DNA of 64,000 nt from Paraspadella gotoi. Lineage: Eukaryota > Chaetognatha. Below the pieces are notes generated by a model, which had not been told where the DNA came from, did no database searches, and saw nothing but the letters and a program-made list of their open reading frames with translations. The translations under genes and the position numbers were made by a program. Positions 10,928 through 23,269 of this stretch are shown here, one piece after another. Each line of letters starts with the position of its first letter. Position 1 is the stretch's first letter. Where the stretch lies: contig CM119270.1 of NCBI GenBank assembly GCA_051294375.1, forward strand, positions 3,960,301 through 4,024,300. The letters run 5' to 3'.

Positions 10928-11329
10928 AGATGATGACCTTCGGATGCGGGTCGAGTTTGACTCTCAGTGGGTTTGCGTCTTGTGATAAGTGGCTGGGACT
11001 TCCTGCCGCGGCTTTTATTGGCTGGGCTAGACGGCTGGTGATGGTAGTGGCATAGGGCTGGTTGTGGCAGGTAATGAAGAGGAATGTGATGGGTTGGATG
11101 GCTGGAGAATCTTCAGTCTGCTAATTTATTTAGAAGAAAGAGTTGATGCATATTGCGTTGTCCCGTGATGATTGTGGATATGTGGTTGTGATTATTCACA
11201 AAAAAGTCGAACGCTCCATTGGTGGTTTTTTAAACGTTAAAGTTGTTATGATGCGATGTTTGGACCAAAGATACGCAAACAGCGATTTGATTGAGGGATT
11301 TTGTTGCCGGTTTGTTTCCTGAGGAATAA

Positions 11330-11665
11330 ACACTGCTCTGCAGCGGTCGACGCGGGAAAGGGGGCAACAGCGGTTTGCTGCAGCGACCCTGGTCCTTGCA
11401 GCGCGGCGGCGGCGGCGGCGGAGAAAGCAAAATCGGTATTGGGGGTTGAAGGGTACCTCGGCAGGGTTCGACTGGGCGGCAGCGTTGGCAGCCTAACTGA
11501 GGTAGGGAGTGTTGTTATCGTCGGTAGTCGCAGAGTCGCAGCCCCGCCAGCGTCGGTAGCACCTGCAGTATCAGCAGCCCTGGCAGCATCGGCAAGCGTC
11601 GGCAGCGTCGGCAGCGCCAGCGTCTCGGCGCACGGGTCAAGCATGGGCGACGGCCGGCGACGCGT
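11330..11665. other. GC-rich CGG/CGTCGGCAG segment
   Basis: GC-rich DNA with a short (CGG)n (about 11,402-11,420) and imperfect 9-12 base CGTCGGCAG repeats. It is conserved in R3 (42,700-43,060) and inverted in R2 (33,710-34,060). The overlapping Ala/Val frames on both strands are not preserved between copies. CpG-rich regulatory DNA is possible but unproven. Confidence 0.5.
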
Positions 11666-11984
11666 TATTGCGTCTCGGATGTGAAAAAATCTTCTTCGCC
11701 TCTAAATCTGCGGAAATTTCCTTTTTTTTTTTGCATCAATGGCGCCAAGAATTAGATAAAGGCCAACTGGCAAATTATCGCCATCTGTTTCCTCCGCCAT
11801 TTTCCATCTATGCCCATCGCTCCTTAAATTTGGCACAAAATGGCTTTCCACTATTGAATGACCGAAAACGATTACTGTAATGTGCGAGACAGACAAGACA
11901 GGCGGAACAGGACATGGCAATGGATGGTATTGAATTGTGAACTAGTTGCCGTCCAGATTCTAAGTTTGAAATGTGGAAAGTGCG

Positions 11985-12072
11985 AGTGGCGAGTTGGCGA
12001 GTGGCGAGTGGCGCGAGTGGCGAGTGGCGAGTGGCGAGTGGCGAGTGGCGATAGGCGAGTGGCGAGTGGCGA
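11985..12072 (+). repeat. 8-bp minisatellite (GTGGCGAG)n
   Basis: About ten units of GTGGCGAG with single-base slips. R3 has about eleven perfect units at 43,349-43,440, and R2 an inverted array at 33,270-33,353. Unit number differs among the copies. Confidence 0.9.
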
Positions 12073-12242
12073 CCGCTTGACTGAAAAATGAAATAAAGAA
12101 AGACCAAACGTCCAGTTCTGAAATTTTTTTTCGTTGTTGTTTTTATTTTGTTGTTTTTGTTTTGTTTTTGTTTTTGTAAGGTTCTTTGTTGTTGTAGCGT
12201 CTTTCTTCAATTATATCGAGCGCGGACAAAATTACTTTCTTT

Positions 12243-12445
12243 AAAACATGTAATTGCAAAATTATTTCTCGCGTTAAAGCTTTTATTCTAAAATACCACT
12301 ATTTAAGCTGTAAAACATGATAATTGCAAATTAATTTTCTCGGTTAAAGATTTTATCTTAAAATACCACTATTAAGCTGTAAACTGTAATTGCAAAAATT
12401 ATTTCTCGGTTTAAAGCTTTTATTCTAAAATACCACTATTAGGCC
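12243..12445 (+). repeat. 67-bp tandem repeat, block R copy 1
   Basis: Three units containing CATGTAATTGCAAAATTATT, CTCGGTTAAAGCTTTTATTC and AAATACCACTATTA. The unit length of 67 bases is clearest in R3 (43,611-43,811). R2 carries the inverted set at about 32,850-33,060. Each unit has an ATGTAATTGCAAA stretch resembling octamer/homeobox sites, which may be coincidental in AT-rich DNA. Confidence 0.85.
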
Positions 12446-12786
12446 GTACGGGAAAAGCTGCTTCCTTTACTTGACTTTTTAATTTAAAATATTTTGGAGA
12501 TTCGTCGGGTTTTGAATGAAGTAAAACAAAAAAAAAAAGTTAATTTGGAGAATTTAATTTGAATGAATTAATTCTCTGATTTTCCTAATAATAAAAAACA
12601 AAATAATTTTTTTAACTTTATCAATAAACTGTTAGATTTATCAACGAACCGAACACGAAGCAATGCAGCCAAACATTCTAGTCCGAGCCTCATTCATAAA
12701 CATCTTCTCCCCAAACAACTTTTACACCATCAACGATCAAAACCATAAACAACTCCTTTCTCAGAAGTCTAGGCGCAGCGTGCCGG

Positions 12787-12796
12787 TCTCTCTCTC

Positions 12797-12871
<75 letters not shown>
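12787..12871 (+). repeat. (CT)n microsatellite
   Basis: About 85 bases of almost pure CT with one GT slip. The R3 counterpart is about 105 bases (44,149-44,253). In R2 the position holds shorter GA repeats plus a unique insert. Confidence 0.95.
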
Positions 12872-12873
<2 letters not shown>

Positions 12874-13384
12874 CCTTGCTTCTCTTTCCAGTTCAAGTAA
12901 CTTCCTTCCTTTTAGGCAAAACATAGTCACTTCCTAATCTCGCAAGCAACGAAGTCCTAATTATTTTCCGACTGAATCTTTTGCCCCCCTTAAAAAAAAT
13001 CCCGAACCAGTGGCCCCCGCCCTTAAAAAGCCTGAAAAATTTAACCTTTGGAAATATTGAATCGCACTGTGAGTTACAAAATTTTAAGCCCGTTCTTTAA
13101 TTATTTAATTATCCCTAATTTATTTATCTATTTATTTTTTTTTATTTCTTTTATTTAAATTTATTCTTTTATTTTCCTTCATTTTTTTATTTAATTATTC
13201 TTTTATTGGATTTATATTATTTTTTGTTTTCTCAGTTTCATTATATATAAAAAATAAAACCCGGTTAAAAAGGTAATCACATTGTATACCGAGAAATTCG
13301 TTAAAATTAAAATGATATGATGATCGAGAGATTTCTTGACTCAACTTTGATTTTTTGGTGATAAAAGAGAGAATTTTATCGAAT

Positions 13385-13480
13385 TAGAAGTGAGAAGGAG
13401 AGGAGAGAGATGAGACGAGAGAGAGAAGGAGAGACAGAGAATGATGAGAGAGAGAGAAGAGAGAGAGAGAGAGATCGGAA
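13385..13480 (+). repeat. interrupted (GA)n tract
   Basis: GA repeats with GATGAGACGAG interruptions. Counterparts lie at 44,755-44,830 and, inverted, at 31,625-31,720. Confidence 0.85.
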
Positions 13481-14289
13481 TCGGGATCTGGAGTCAAACA
13501 AAAAACAACAAGAAATGAAAACAAATCGAAATGAAATAAAAATAAAATTAAAAAAATAACATTAAATAAATAAAAAAAAGCTAAAAATTCTTAATGACTG
13601 AAGAAGTATGAATTCAGTAATTCATGTACTCATTATTCAAAGTATTTTAAAATTTTATATAAAATCTTAATGAATTTACCCATTTTCGATTATTTTAGTC
13701 CAAAAATTTTGAGCCTCAAATCGACCACGAAAAAAAAAAAAAAAATTTTCTAAATTTGGAAAAAGAGATCGTGGCTGAAGAGACTCGGACTGGAAACAGA
13801 AAGCCCCTTCCACTTCCCCTATTCCTTCCACAAACCCCTTCCATATCCCGTTCCTAGCTCTAACTCGCAAACCTACAACGAGCGGCTCAACCGCACTCCT
13901 CCCCCCCATGCCTCCCCCAAGCTAATTAAAAGATCCTTTGATGTTTCTTTATTTTCTTGCCTCCTCTTTTCCCGTTTATTGTTTTAAAGGGAACGAACCC
14001 ACACCGGGGGGAAAAAAAAGACAACACATGAGAGAAGAAGATAATGAAATGAAGGAAAGAGAGACGAGGGAGAGAGAAATGAGGAATGTACGGAGAGAAA
14101 GAGAGACAAGAACCAAGGTCGCCCAGGTGCGGATTCGTGCGGGGCCATCGGAGGTTCGGTTGTTCTTTTCTTGCAGTCCTTGCCGCGCTCGATGCGTTCT
14201 GGCTGCCCAGAAGGCCATTGATGGCGCGAGAGGCGATGAAACCTGTTGATGACGTGCCAACGTGGACAAGGGGGAGGGAAGAGGGGGAG

Positions 14290-14327
14290 AATGAAGAGAG
14301 AGAGAGAGATGAGAAGAGAGCATGGAC

Positions 14328-14359
<32 letters not shown>

Positions 14360-14810
14360 TTGTCGCCAAGGGATTGCCGGCTTTGTCAATGGCGTAGCAT
14401 GATGAAACCTGAAACCTATTGTTTGTTCTGATTAGATTCTCGGCGCTAGAATCGAGAGGGGGGGAGCAGGGAAAAGGGAGGGAAAGGGAGGAAGCGGAGG
14501 AAAGGGAGGAAAAGGAGAGAGGAAATGAAAAGGAAAGAAGGAAAGGGAGACTTCTCTCTATTAGAAAAAGAAGGAAAGCAAGAAAGACCAGTGAATGAGA
14601 GATGAATGAGCGAAAAAAAGGAAAAAAAAGGGAAAAAAAACTATTGAAAATGAGGGAAAGTGTTAAAAGAGGAGTAGAAAGGCGGTACCCAAAGCAGTTT
14701 TACCCGGGTCGAGAAAAAGGAAAGAAGAATGAGAGAGAGAAGAGAAAGAGAGAGAGAGAGAGAAGAGAAGATGACGAGAGGAGAGAGAGAGAGAAAGTAG
14801 AGAATTATAG
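14290..14810 (+). repeat. polypurine segment (GA, GGAAA units)
   Basis: Purine-rich DNA with (GA)n at 14,330-14,360 and 14,725-14,800, and GGGAGGAAAG units between. The counterpart is 45,605-46,110, which includes a 25-base N run. All frames in it are Arg/Glu/Lys- or Ser/Leu-rich artefacts. Confidence 0.8.
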
Positions 14811-15114
14811 AAAGAACGTCTCCCCAGAGAGCGAGAGCCACGCAAAAAAGTTAACCGACGCCCCGTTTTCTCCAGGAAGTCAAAAGGGCAGGATGCGGGT
14901 AAAGGAGGGCCGAGGGGCAGAGGGCAGAGGGGCGATAGTGCGGAGAAAAAAGGCAAAGGGGCTGCCGGGCAGGGGGGGGAAGAGCGGAGTAACAGACGCC
15001 AGGGTTTGGGCGATCAATGAAGAGGGAAGGAAAAGTGGGCAGAGAATGAATGAGGAGGGCGGATGAGGTGCGGATCGTCGAGGCGGAAGAGAAAGACCGT
15101 CAAGGGTTGGGAAA

Positions 15115-15310
15115 GTGATGGAAGTGTGCAAAGTGGCAGAGGTTGGCCAGTGCTGAAGGCCGAAGGTGATAGAGTGCAAGTGGCAAAGTAAAGAGTTGAG
15201 CAGAGGTGACAAGTGGCAAAAGGTGAAAGTGCATAGGGTGGCGGTTGGTAAAGGTGAAGGATGGCAAAGAGGGCGGTGGCAAAGTAAAAAGGCAAGGCTG
15301 AAAACAACCA
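15115..15310 (+). repeat. degenerate GTGGCAAAGGTGAA repeats
   Basis: Irregular repeats of GTGGCAAAG, AGGTGAAGG and GTGGCAGAGG. The S3 counterpart is 47,138-47,430. The site GTGTGCAA (15,124-15,131) is the unoccupied form of the hAT-like insertion site in S3. Confidence 0.7.
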
Positions 15311-15384
15311 TTGCGCCCAAGCGGTCTCCGTGTTTGCCCGCGTCGACCGAGCATCATTTCATTCTTATCACCCATTTTCAGTCG

Positions 15385-15642
15385 TCAAGTCGTACCGTCG
15401 TCGACGGTGTCGTGGTTGTCATCGTCGTCGTCGTGGTTGTCATCGTCGTCGTCGTCGATCAGTATTTCTTCATGATTCATACAATTTTGTTATTGGTTTA
15501 ACTCATTTTGTCTTAGCGATTGTTTATCTACGTTCATTAAATTTATCGTTAAAATCGCATTTTTAGTCATCGTCGTCTCGTCGTCGTCGTCGTCAATCGT
15601 CTTCTTTTCGTCGTCATCGGTTTGTCGTCATCGTTCGTCGTC

Positions 15643-15674
<32 letters not shown>

Positions 15675-15870
15675 CAGTCGTCGTCCGTCGTCGTCGTCGT
15701 CGTCGTCGTCGTCATCGTCATCGTCGTCGTCGTCGTCATCGTCCTCGTCTATCGTCTTATCGTCGTCATCACGTCGTCGTTGTCATCGTCCTAATCGTCC
15801 GTCGTCGTCACGTTCTTATCGTCGTCATCCTCGTCTTCGTCGTCATCATCGTCATTCTCCTCCCTTCGAA
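15385..15870 (+). repeat. GTC/GTCATC triplet satellite
   Basis: GTCGTCGTC repeats with GTCATC and GTTGTC variants over about 480 bases. S3 has a matching tract at 47,540-47,965. Reading frames are Ser-, Val- or Arg-rich according to phase. Confidence 0.85.
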
Positions 15871-16479
15871 TCGTCCTCATTTGGATCTTCCAAGAAATTT
15901 AAGAATGAATTTTTGAAGCAAAAGAGAAAAATCGAAGCCAGAAAAGATTTTTTCCCGCCCAAACGAGGGGAATCTCTTTCCTTTGGAGGTCAAATCTAAA
16001 CGATTTGGGGTCAGAGAGGAAATGGGTGAGCGCCAGGCGCCTTGTTGACAGTTTAGTTTAGTTTCGTTTCGGATGTTTTTTTGTTTTGTGTTTCGAGGTT
16101 GTCGGGGCAATTGTTTAAATGAAGATTTTTTTTAATATATGGAAAGTTGTCTTTTATGAAGTATTTTATTAATGTGAGAATTCGGCGAATCGAGAAATCT
16201 TAAAATATTATTTCTTGTAGTATGTATATGAAATGTATATAAAACGTTTAATAAATGGAAATCTTCTTTTTGCCTCTTTTATGTGGCGTCAATGAAAAAA
16301 GTTTTCCAAACATTTGCCCGAAACCCAAACTTTAAACCTAAAGAATCCAAGACCCAGTACAAAAAAAAAAAAAAAAAAAAAAAAAAAGGAAAAAAAAAAA
16401 TCAAGATCCAACTTTCAGACTTGTGCTCAAGGACCCCAAAAACTCATGGACTCAAGACCCCAGGTCTCGAGAACAGAGT

Positions 16480-16630
16480 AGTCTGAGGTCACCGTCGACG
16501 ATTAGCGTGAAACGACTTCCGTCGACGACGATTTCTCGATTCACGTGAGAATAACTTTGCTTAAGATGATTCCTGGTCGAGCGACCGCTGAGAGTTCGTC
16601 AGGAGGTAGGGTAAGGTAAGTTTTAAATTA
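16480..16630 (+). promoter_or_regulatory. conserved E-box hairpin and splice-donor-like segment
   Basis: A palindromic CACGTG E-box (16,542-16,547) sits in a short inverted repeat, GATTCTC...GAGAATC in the best copy (57,706-57,728). It is followed by an AGGTAGGGTAAGGTAAGT run with a consensus 5' splice-site look. The segment is also present at 48,640-48,785. It could be a promoter and first-exon edge, but no exon is recognisable. Confidence 0.25.
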
Positions 16631-16948
16631 AGATAGAAAACCAGGTCAAGAATTTTTTTTGAGGGTAAGCGATTCTAGTCTCGCGCTTGACGAAAACTCG
16701 AGAGCCCGTTGAGCGTGAGTGTGAGTCATTAAAAGTCACATCGGTGGGAGGGCGAAGGGGGAGTAGGGGAAACGTGTTTTGGTGAAAAGTAATTCAACGA
16801 CCGAGTTTTCGTTCACAATAAAAGGGGCGGTGCAGGGGGGCGGTGAGGGAATGGTAAGTAGTTTGGATCAAAGTCAAGTTCCGCTTTCGGCGCCAAAGTG
16901 ATTAGTGACTTTTTCTCCCCTGGTTTTTAGACCGAAACTGGATTTTTA

Positions 16949-16985
16949 GTTGCTCCTCGATACTCGCGGAGCAAAACTATCTCTC
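16949..16985 (+). mobile_element. truncated end of the palindrome-ended element
   Basis: The sequence GTTGCTCCTCGATACTCGCGGAGCAA is a near-perfect copy of the 28-base terminal palindrome, but the element body does not follow. Instead the 140-bp fragment shared with 640-785 begins, so a rearrangement joined here. Confidence 0.55.
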
Positions 16986-17400
16986 TCTATAAAAAAACGA
17001 AAAAACAAACAAGCAAAAATGATAAAAAAAATAACAACTAGTATTTACATTAGGTTAGCCAAAATAAGGTTGGGTATGAACAGGTCATTCTTATTGACCA
17101 CTACTGTACTACTCTCGAGTAAATTGACTCATCTTAAGAGCCTTTCCCGATACAATCGTCAATATTGCACAAGGCTAAGTTTAATATTTAATATTATAAA
17201 AACTGTGCGTATCTTTTTTTCTAAAAATGTTGTAAAAAACGGAAAGGAAAAGAAGAGAAAATCGCTAAGGGTCGAGACAGAAGTAGAAGAGGAATTAGAA
17301 GAAAGGAGGAAAATTAGATAAGAAGATTAGAAGATTAGAAAGGGAGAAAAGAGGAGGATTACTAAAAGTAAAAATAAAGAAAAGAGAAGAAAAAGAAGCC

Positions 17401-17612
17401 NNNNNNNNNNNNNNNNNNNNNNNNNNNNNNNNNNNNNNNNNNNNNNNNNNNNNNNNNNNNNNNNNNNNNNNNNNNNNNNNNNNNNNNNNNNNNNNNNNNN
17501 NNNNNNNNNNNNNNNNNNNNNNNNNNNNNNNNNNNNNNNNNNNNNNNNNNNNNNNNNNNNNNNNNNNNNNNNNNNNNNNNNNNNNNNNNNNNNNNNNNNN
17601 NNNNNNNNNNNN
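17401..17612. other. assembly gap (212 N)
   Basis: Run of N inside a polypurine tract. Confidence 0.99.
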
Positions 17613-17697
17613 AAAGAAAAGAAAGAAAAGAAAAAAGAAAAAAAAAAGACAAGAAAGAAAAGAAAAGAAAGAAGGAAAGGAGAGAAAGGAAAGATTA

Positions 17698-17722
17698 NNN
17701 NNNNNNNNNNNNNNNNNNNNNN
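17698..17722. other. assembly gap (25 N)
   Basis: A fixed-size 25-base N run at a polypurine/GAC boundary. The same size recurs six times in the window. Confidence 0.99.
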
Positions 17723-18065
17723 CAGCGACTTTTGAATAAACGACGTCTAAGACGACGACGATGAAGACGACGTCGAAGATGATGACGACGACGATGACGA
17801 GAAGAGACAACGATGAAGACGACGATTATGACGACGTCGAAGATGAAGAAGGATGACGAAACTAAGACGAGGATGATGACGATGACGACGACAAAGATGA
17901 TGACGAAGATGAGACGACGATGATGATGACCACGACGACGACGATGATGATGACGACGAGATGAATAGAAGAGGATGAGGAAGAGGAATATGACAACGAG
18001 ACGAAGATGAAGATTACGACGACGACAACGATGATGACGAGGAAGACGAGATGACGACGACAAGT

Positions 18066-19792
18066 AAGACGAGGCGGCACAACAACAACAAACAACAACA
18101 ATCTTGAGTCAGCGAAATTCGATTAAAGGAAGAAAAAACAAGAATTTAATCACCAAAATAGAAAAACGAAGAAGCAACGATGAATTCATTGAGACGTCGA
18201 CCCCAATGAAAAAAAAACAACAATAAACAACAACAATTAAAACAACGACAACAAAAATAACAACAATGAATAAAACAACAACATACCAAACGTTTTTAGA
18301 TTCAACGCAATTCTGAGGGAAAAAAAAAGCCTAAAAACTTTGTTATCATATCTAAATAAATCGTCTACGACGACGACAAAAACGACGACGACCGCCTGCG
18401 ACATCTATTCGCCGCTAATCTCGTCTGAAGGAAAAGAAACAACAAAATAACAAAAATAAAAACAAACAAACAAAATGAATTTGGGAGATTAAGTGACCAG
18501 ACGTGCGCAGTGATCGTCAATTTCGACTGCAGCAATCGAAACTAGCATTTTGAGAATTGCAAACAAGAATGACAGATCGCAATCTTGGCTTCAGCAAGTC
18601 TAAAAATTGCAGCAAAACTTACGCAACCGAGTTATCCAGTACGAGGCGCAATCAATATTTTTTTTTTCCGCTTCTATACTCGTTCCTTATCGCCTCGTTT
18701 CTTATTCTGAAGAGTTTTCTCCCCAGTTTCACCCAAATTCACAGACCCGACCCTTCCTCATATATCTCTCACCACCCCCTTCATCACAAAAGCAAGACAG
18801 AGGAATGAGGGCTTGACTTATGGTTCAGTCTGTGACTCGTGAGACTGGATCATCTCGTTCACTCCATTCGTCCTGTGACACTGATTCCTACTTTCTCACT
18901 GATCGTCACAATCAACGAATTCACACTATAATTACTCCCGAATTCATTGCCTTCACCTTTTTTCTTTTTTTCTCAATCACCCTCCAATTTATTTCCTTTC
19001 CGTCCTTCCCTCCTACTCCTCCTCCTCCTCCTCCTCCTCCTCCTCCTCTTCTCTCTCTTCTCTTACTGTCGAACATTATCTTCTGCTTCTCTTTCGCTCT
19101 TTCACCTCTTTAACTCTTCACTTATCACTCCCTTTCACCCTTTCATCCCTTTACCTCCACTTTTCCAACCCTAGTTATTTCACTCGCCCATACTTTTCAC
19201 TACTTCCTCCTCTAACTGCTTCCTTTGCTCCCTTCTTCCTCCCTTCCTCCCATCCGGAGTCAACCTCTTGGCCTCGATCACAGGTCACCAAAGGGAAAGC
19301 AAAGGATAAAAAAGAGCAACAAGAGAGAAGAGAGGAGAAGAGAGAGGAAGGACGAGAGAGAGAGAGAGAGAGGAGGAGAGGAGGGGAAGAAGTATGACGG
19401 AAGAGACGAGAGAGCGGAGAGACGATAGAGAGACCGCGAGAGACCGAGAGAGAGAGAGAGATAACACAAGCGAAGAAACTCTCTGCGAACAAAAGGACTT
19501 CGTCAGCGGATTTTCTCGTTTTGACTTTCGGGTCGTTCCGACCCAGCGTGGGAGGAGGAGGGGTTTGAGGGCGGTGTAGAGTATTAGAGGCGGTAGGGGT
19601 GAGGTCGAAGGCAAAGAGATTCCATCTTCAATGAAAGTACCATCCGTTGCGGTTCACTGATTGGCGTCGTTGCCACTCTTTTAAGGGGTCCTTACCAGTC
19701 TTTTTCGCCCGCGTTTTTCATAGATGTCGTCAATGTCGCCAGGTTTTTCATTCTCTCCTCTCGCTCTCTCTCTTCTCTCTCTCCTCCTCTCT

Positions 19793-19862
<70 letters not shown>
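18066..19862. other. unique spacer with simple repeats
   Basis: This stretch is not part of the duplicated blocks. It holds (CAA)n (18,070-18,300), pyrimidine-rich DNA with (TCC)n at 19,014-19,049, purine-rich DNA with (GA)n at 19,335-19,465, and (CT)n at 19,755-19,866. No protein-like frame is visible. The CTCGAG at its right edge begins the sequence shared with 17,111. Confidence 0.6.
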
Positions 19863-19866
<4 letters not shown>

Positions 19867-20694
19867 AGTAAATTGATCTTTCTCATCTTTAAGAGGCTTT
19901 CCCGATACAATCGTTCAAATATTCCACCAGGCTAAGTATATTTATATTATAAAAAACTGTTGCGTATCTTTTTTTTCTTAAAAATGTGTTAAAAAAACCG
20001 GAAGGAAAAAAGAAGCAGAAATCCTGCTAGAGGGTCGATGACAATAGTAGAAGAGGAATTAGAAGAAAGGAGGGAAAATTAGATAAGAAGATAGAAGATT
20101 AGAAAGGGAGAAAAGAGGAGGATTACTAAAAGTAAAATAAAGGAAAAGAGGATTAGAAAAACGAAGCCAAAGTTTAAGCAATGGAAAGTAGCAAGCACTA
20201 TAAGCATAATGGAGTGAGGAAAAGTAGTTGGGCGAGAGAGGAGGAAAATGATAGAAAAGAGAAAAAAAACAAAGACAAGAAGAAAAGACAAGAAAGAAAA
20301 GAAAAAAGGAAAAAATAAAAAGACCAAGACAAGAAAGAAAAAAAAGAAGGAAAGGAGAGAAAGCGAAAAGATTAAAAAAACAAAGGAGAAGGTCAGAAAA
20401 GAGAGAAAGAAGAGAACAAGAATAGAATAATAAAGAAGGAAAGGACGATGGAAAGGGAAAGATTAAAAAAAAAAACAAAGGAGAAGGTCAAGGAAAAGGA
20501 GAAAAGAAAGAGAAGCAGAAACAAAAAAAAGAAAAGAAAGGAAGGAAAGGAGAGAAAGGAAAGATTTTAAAAAAGAAAGGGAGGAAAGGTCAGAAAAGGA
20601 GAAAAAGGAAAAAGTGTTTTGGATTTGGAATTTTTGTTGCGATGAGAGAAAAGCGTTCTTCCTTTTTGGCCTTTTTGGCTTCGGGACGAAGATG

Positions 20695-21160
20695 ATGACG
20701 ATGACACGCAGCTCAACGGACACGAATTAAAGACGACGACGACGACGATGACGACGATCGACGACGACGGACGACGCTGACGACGACGATGATTGATCAA
20801 TGACGACGACGACGAAGATTGATTGATTATGAAAACAAAAAGACGACAATGACGACGATGATGATGTAAACAAAGTAAAAAAGGACGACGTACAAAGATG
20901 ATGAATGACAAACGACGGACGACTAAAGACGACGACAAAGATGATGATTGATGACGACGATGATGAGTTAAACAAAGTTGACAAAGTCCACGACGACGTT
21001 GCATGATTGATGATGTAAACAAAGAACGACAAAGTGACGACAAAGACGGCGAGCGACGTATGCATGATGATGAAAGTAAACAAGTCGAACAAAGGACAAC
21101 GTCGAAGATGCTGCATGACGACGATGACGACGATAATGATGACGATGGCGGCGGTGGCGG
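20695..21160. repeat. GAC/GAT triplet satellite in block P copy 2
   Basis: Counterpart of 2,155-2,565 with scattered indels. The short GGCGGCGGTGGCGGCGCTGG segment at its right end is less degraded than in copy 1. Confidence 0.85.
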
Positions 21161-21829
21161 CGCTGGCGGCCATGGTGAATTGGAAGACGAGTGAATCCGG
21201 AAGAGAAGGACGTTGATCTTTTCTTCGAGGCGACGCGCAATCGTTAGACTTCATAGCTTCGACTACTTGAGTACAAATTCTGCCCAGATTTAAATGGCAG
21301 GCAGCCCAATACTTGTAATATATACTATTTAATATGATCAATAAACAATAAACTAAGCTATATTAAATCTTTACACAAAATTATTGCTTGTACCAATTCA
21401 TAGCAAACGCAGCAAGCTTTTCAATTTTAGTTATCATATATTCAATTAAAACGAATAGTATTCTAAGTTCTAACTTCTAAGCTTCAATAATATTTGATTT
21501 CGGGGCTTCGCTTAAAGTTCACCTCGTTCCTTTACAGTCATGATAGTTTCAATTGATAAAAAGCAACCAACTACTGAAATATTTCGTGTTAATATATTAA
21601 TATATAAAATCATATATGTCTTATTATATGTCTTATTTATTGATTGAGTAAATTATTTTATATTGGTTGTACAATTTACAATAACATCAAAATACTTTTA
21701 TAAAATCGATACAATCGTAATCGTTTTGTTCACAACTAAAACTTCGCCTTATTCTCCTTTTACCGTTTCATCCGTTCCCCCCTGTACCTCCATCTCTTTC
21801 GATGCCCGTCTCGCTTTTTAGCGCCTCCT

Positions 21830-22215
21830 GTAGCTTCGGCCGCGAAAAAGACGTCGACCGCCTCATTGCCTTTCGGGAGGCGTAACGCGTTTCCCTTCGG
21901 CGCTCGGAAAACGGTCCCGCGCATGCGCGGTGCGGAACGTTGAGTCGTTGTCGTCGTCGTCGTTGTTGTAGCCTTTGCCCGGGGTTGCCTGGCGACGATA
22001 TTTTGATGGATGAGGCAATTATCGACGCTGGCACTCTGTTTACGCGAGAGACACAGCAGAGAGAGAGAGGGAGAGAGAGAGAGAGAGAGAGAAGAGAGAT
22101 GAGAGAGAGAGAGAGAGAGAGAGTAATAAATATATCGTTGTCGTCGTTGTTGTTGTTGTCAATGACGTCAGTACGTTGGACAAGTTTTCTTTATTTAGGT
22201 GTGTATAAAGGTTTT
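21830..22215 (+). promoter_or_regulatory. second copy of the promoter-like region
   Basis: It retains GTTGCCTGGCGAC (21,984-21,996), TGACGTCA (22,163-22,170) and TATAAAGG near 22,204, in the same order as 3,196-3,590. It has a shorter (GA)n tract and one deletion that converts TATATAAAGG to GTATAAAGG. Confidence 0.4.
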
Positions 22216-22941
22216 ATTAAGGGGAGCGTACAATCTTTAACTATGTATGACGCAGCGCAAACGTCTGTTTCCCTCAAAACAACAAGAGAAACAACTACAA
22301 AACCAATAAAGAAAACAATAACAACAAAGTTCATAACCCAAAGGGGAAAACGTTATCAAAATCTCCCACTCAATTTACGATTTATTCCCCCAACGAAATC
22401 GATGTTGATAAATTAAAAAAAAACCCCGAAAATATTTTAAATTAAACATTCCCGCTGCCGGACTCCCGCGGTCATAACCCAACCCATAATCCTTGGCAGA
22501 CAACACCGTCTTCTCTCTTCCTTCGCGGTTAAAACACTCCCGCTAATCACCCGCAAACAAAGATAGAATAAAAAAAAAGGAAGAAATTCTTACTTCTCCG
22601 GCCTCAGGCCTCCGAAAAAAAAAAGAAAGAAAAATATAATCAGGAAAAGAAAAAATCTTCACCTTCGCGCGCAGCTCATCAATCGTGGAAAGTTTTCGCG
22701 GAGATGGAATTGGGACGCCTTAGACTCGTTCCCCACTTCTCTCCGTAACATTCCTGACTAATCCCCATTTCTATCCAACCAATCCCCACCGATCCCCACT
22801 TTTCACTAAATATTCCCCACCAATCTCCACTTCTCTCCAATTCTTCTCCAGCGATCTCCATTTTTTCCCTAACATTCCCCATCAATCCCCACTGCTCATT
22901 AATCTTTCCTCACTGATCCCCACTTTACTCCAATAATTCCC

Positions 22942-23052
22942 NNNNNNNNNNNNNNNNNNNNNNNNNNNNNNNNNNNNNNNNNNNNNNNNNNNNNNNNNNN
23001 NNNNNNNNNNNNNNNNNNNNNNNNNNNNNNNNNNNNNNNNNNNNNNNNNNNN
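22942..23052. other. assembly gap (111 N)
   Basis: Run of N inside the CCCCAC-rich minisatellite. Confidence 0.99.
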
Positions 23053-23269
23053 CCCCCACCATCCCCACCTCGAATCAGATCATACTCAGCAATCCCCCCT
23101 TCTCAATAGTTTCTCCACCAATCCCCACTGTATCCCCACCTCTTTTCCAATATTCACACCAATCCCACTTCTCCACTATCATTTCCTTCCCCACCTTTCT
23201 GCCCACTTTGCACGGACCTCATTTTTTCCCCGGCGCGCAGCGCTATCGATTCAAGCGCGGTTTTCGCGG

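Larger units (their letters stand above)
10205..14700. repeat. segmental duplication block R, copy 1
   Basis: Collinear with 41,440-46,000 (R3). Its 10,205-13,565 part is reverse-complementary to 31,543-35,280 (R2). Internal order: AT-rich start, (GA)n, GC-rich CGG segment, GTGGCGAG repeat, 67-bp repeat, (CT)n, AT-rich segment, second (GA)n, C-rich and polypurine segments. No intact gene is visible. Confidence 0.9.
14700..16980. repeat. segmental duplication block S, copy 1
   Basis: Collinear with 46,000-49,150 (S3, noisy and carrying an extra inserted element). The 15,850-16,240 part recurs at 50,156-50,543, and 16,300-16,975 recurs at 57,500-58,155. It holds GTGGCAAAG repeats, GTC triplets, an A-rich tract, a conserved E-box hairpin and the left end of the palindrome element. 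Confidence 0.88.
17111..18065. repeat. partial copy of the left side of block P
   Basis: 17,111-17,400 matches 19,863-20,165, starting at a shared CTCGAGTAAATTGA. It is followed by polypurine sequence (17,613-17,697) and GAC triplets (17,745-18,065), as in block P. Two N gaps (212 and 25 bases) interrupt it. Confidence 0.75.

Noticed and set aside
11301-11684. Ala/Val-rich 127-codon plus-strand frame in the GC-rich part of R
   Set aside because: The frame is not kept in R2 or R3, and an equally long minus-strand frame overlaps it. The GC triplets explain both.
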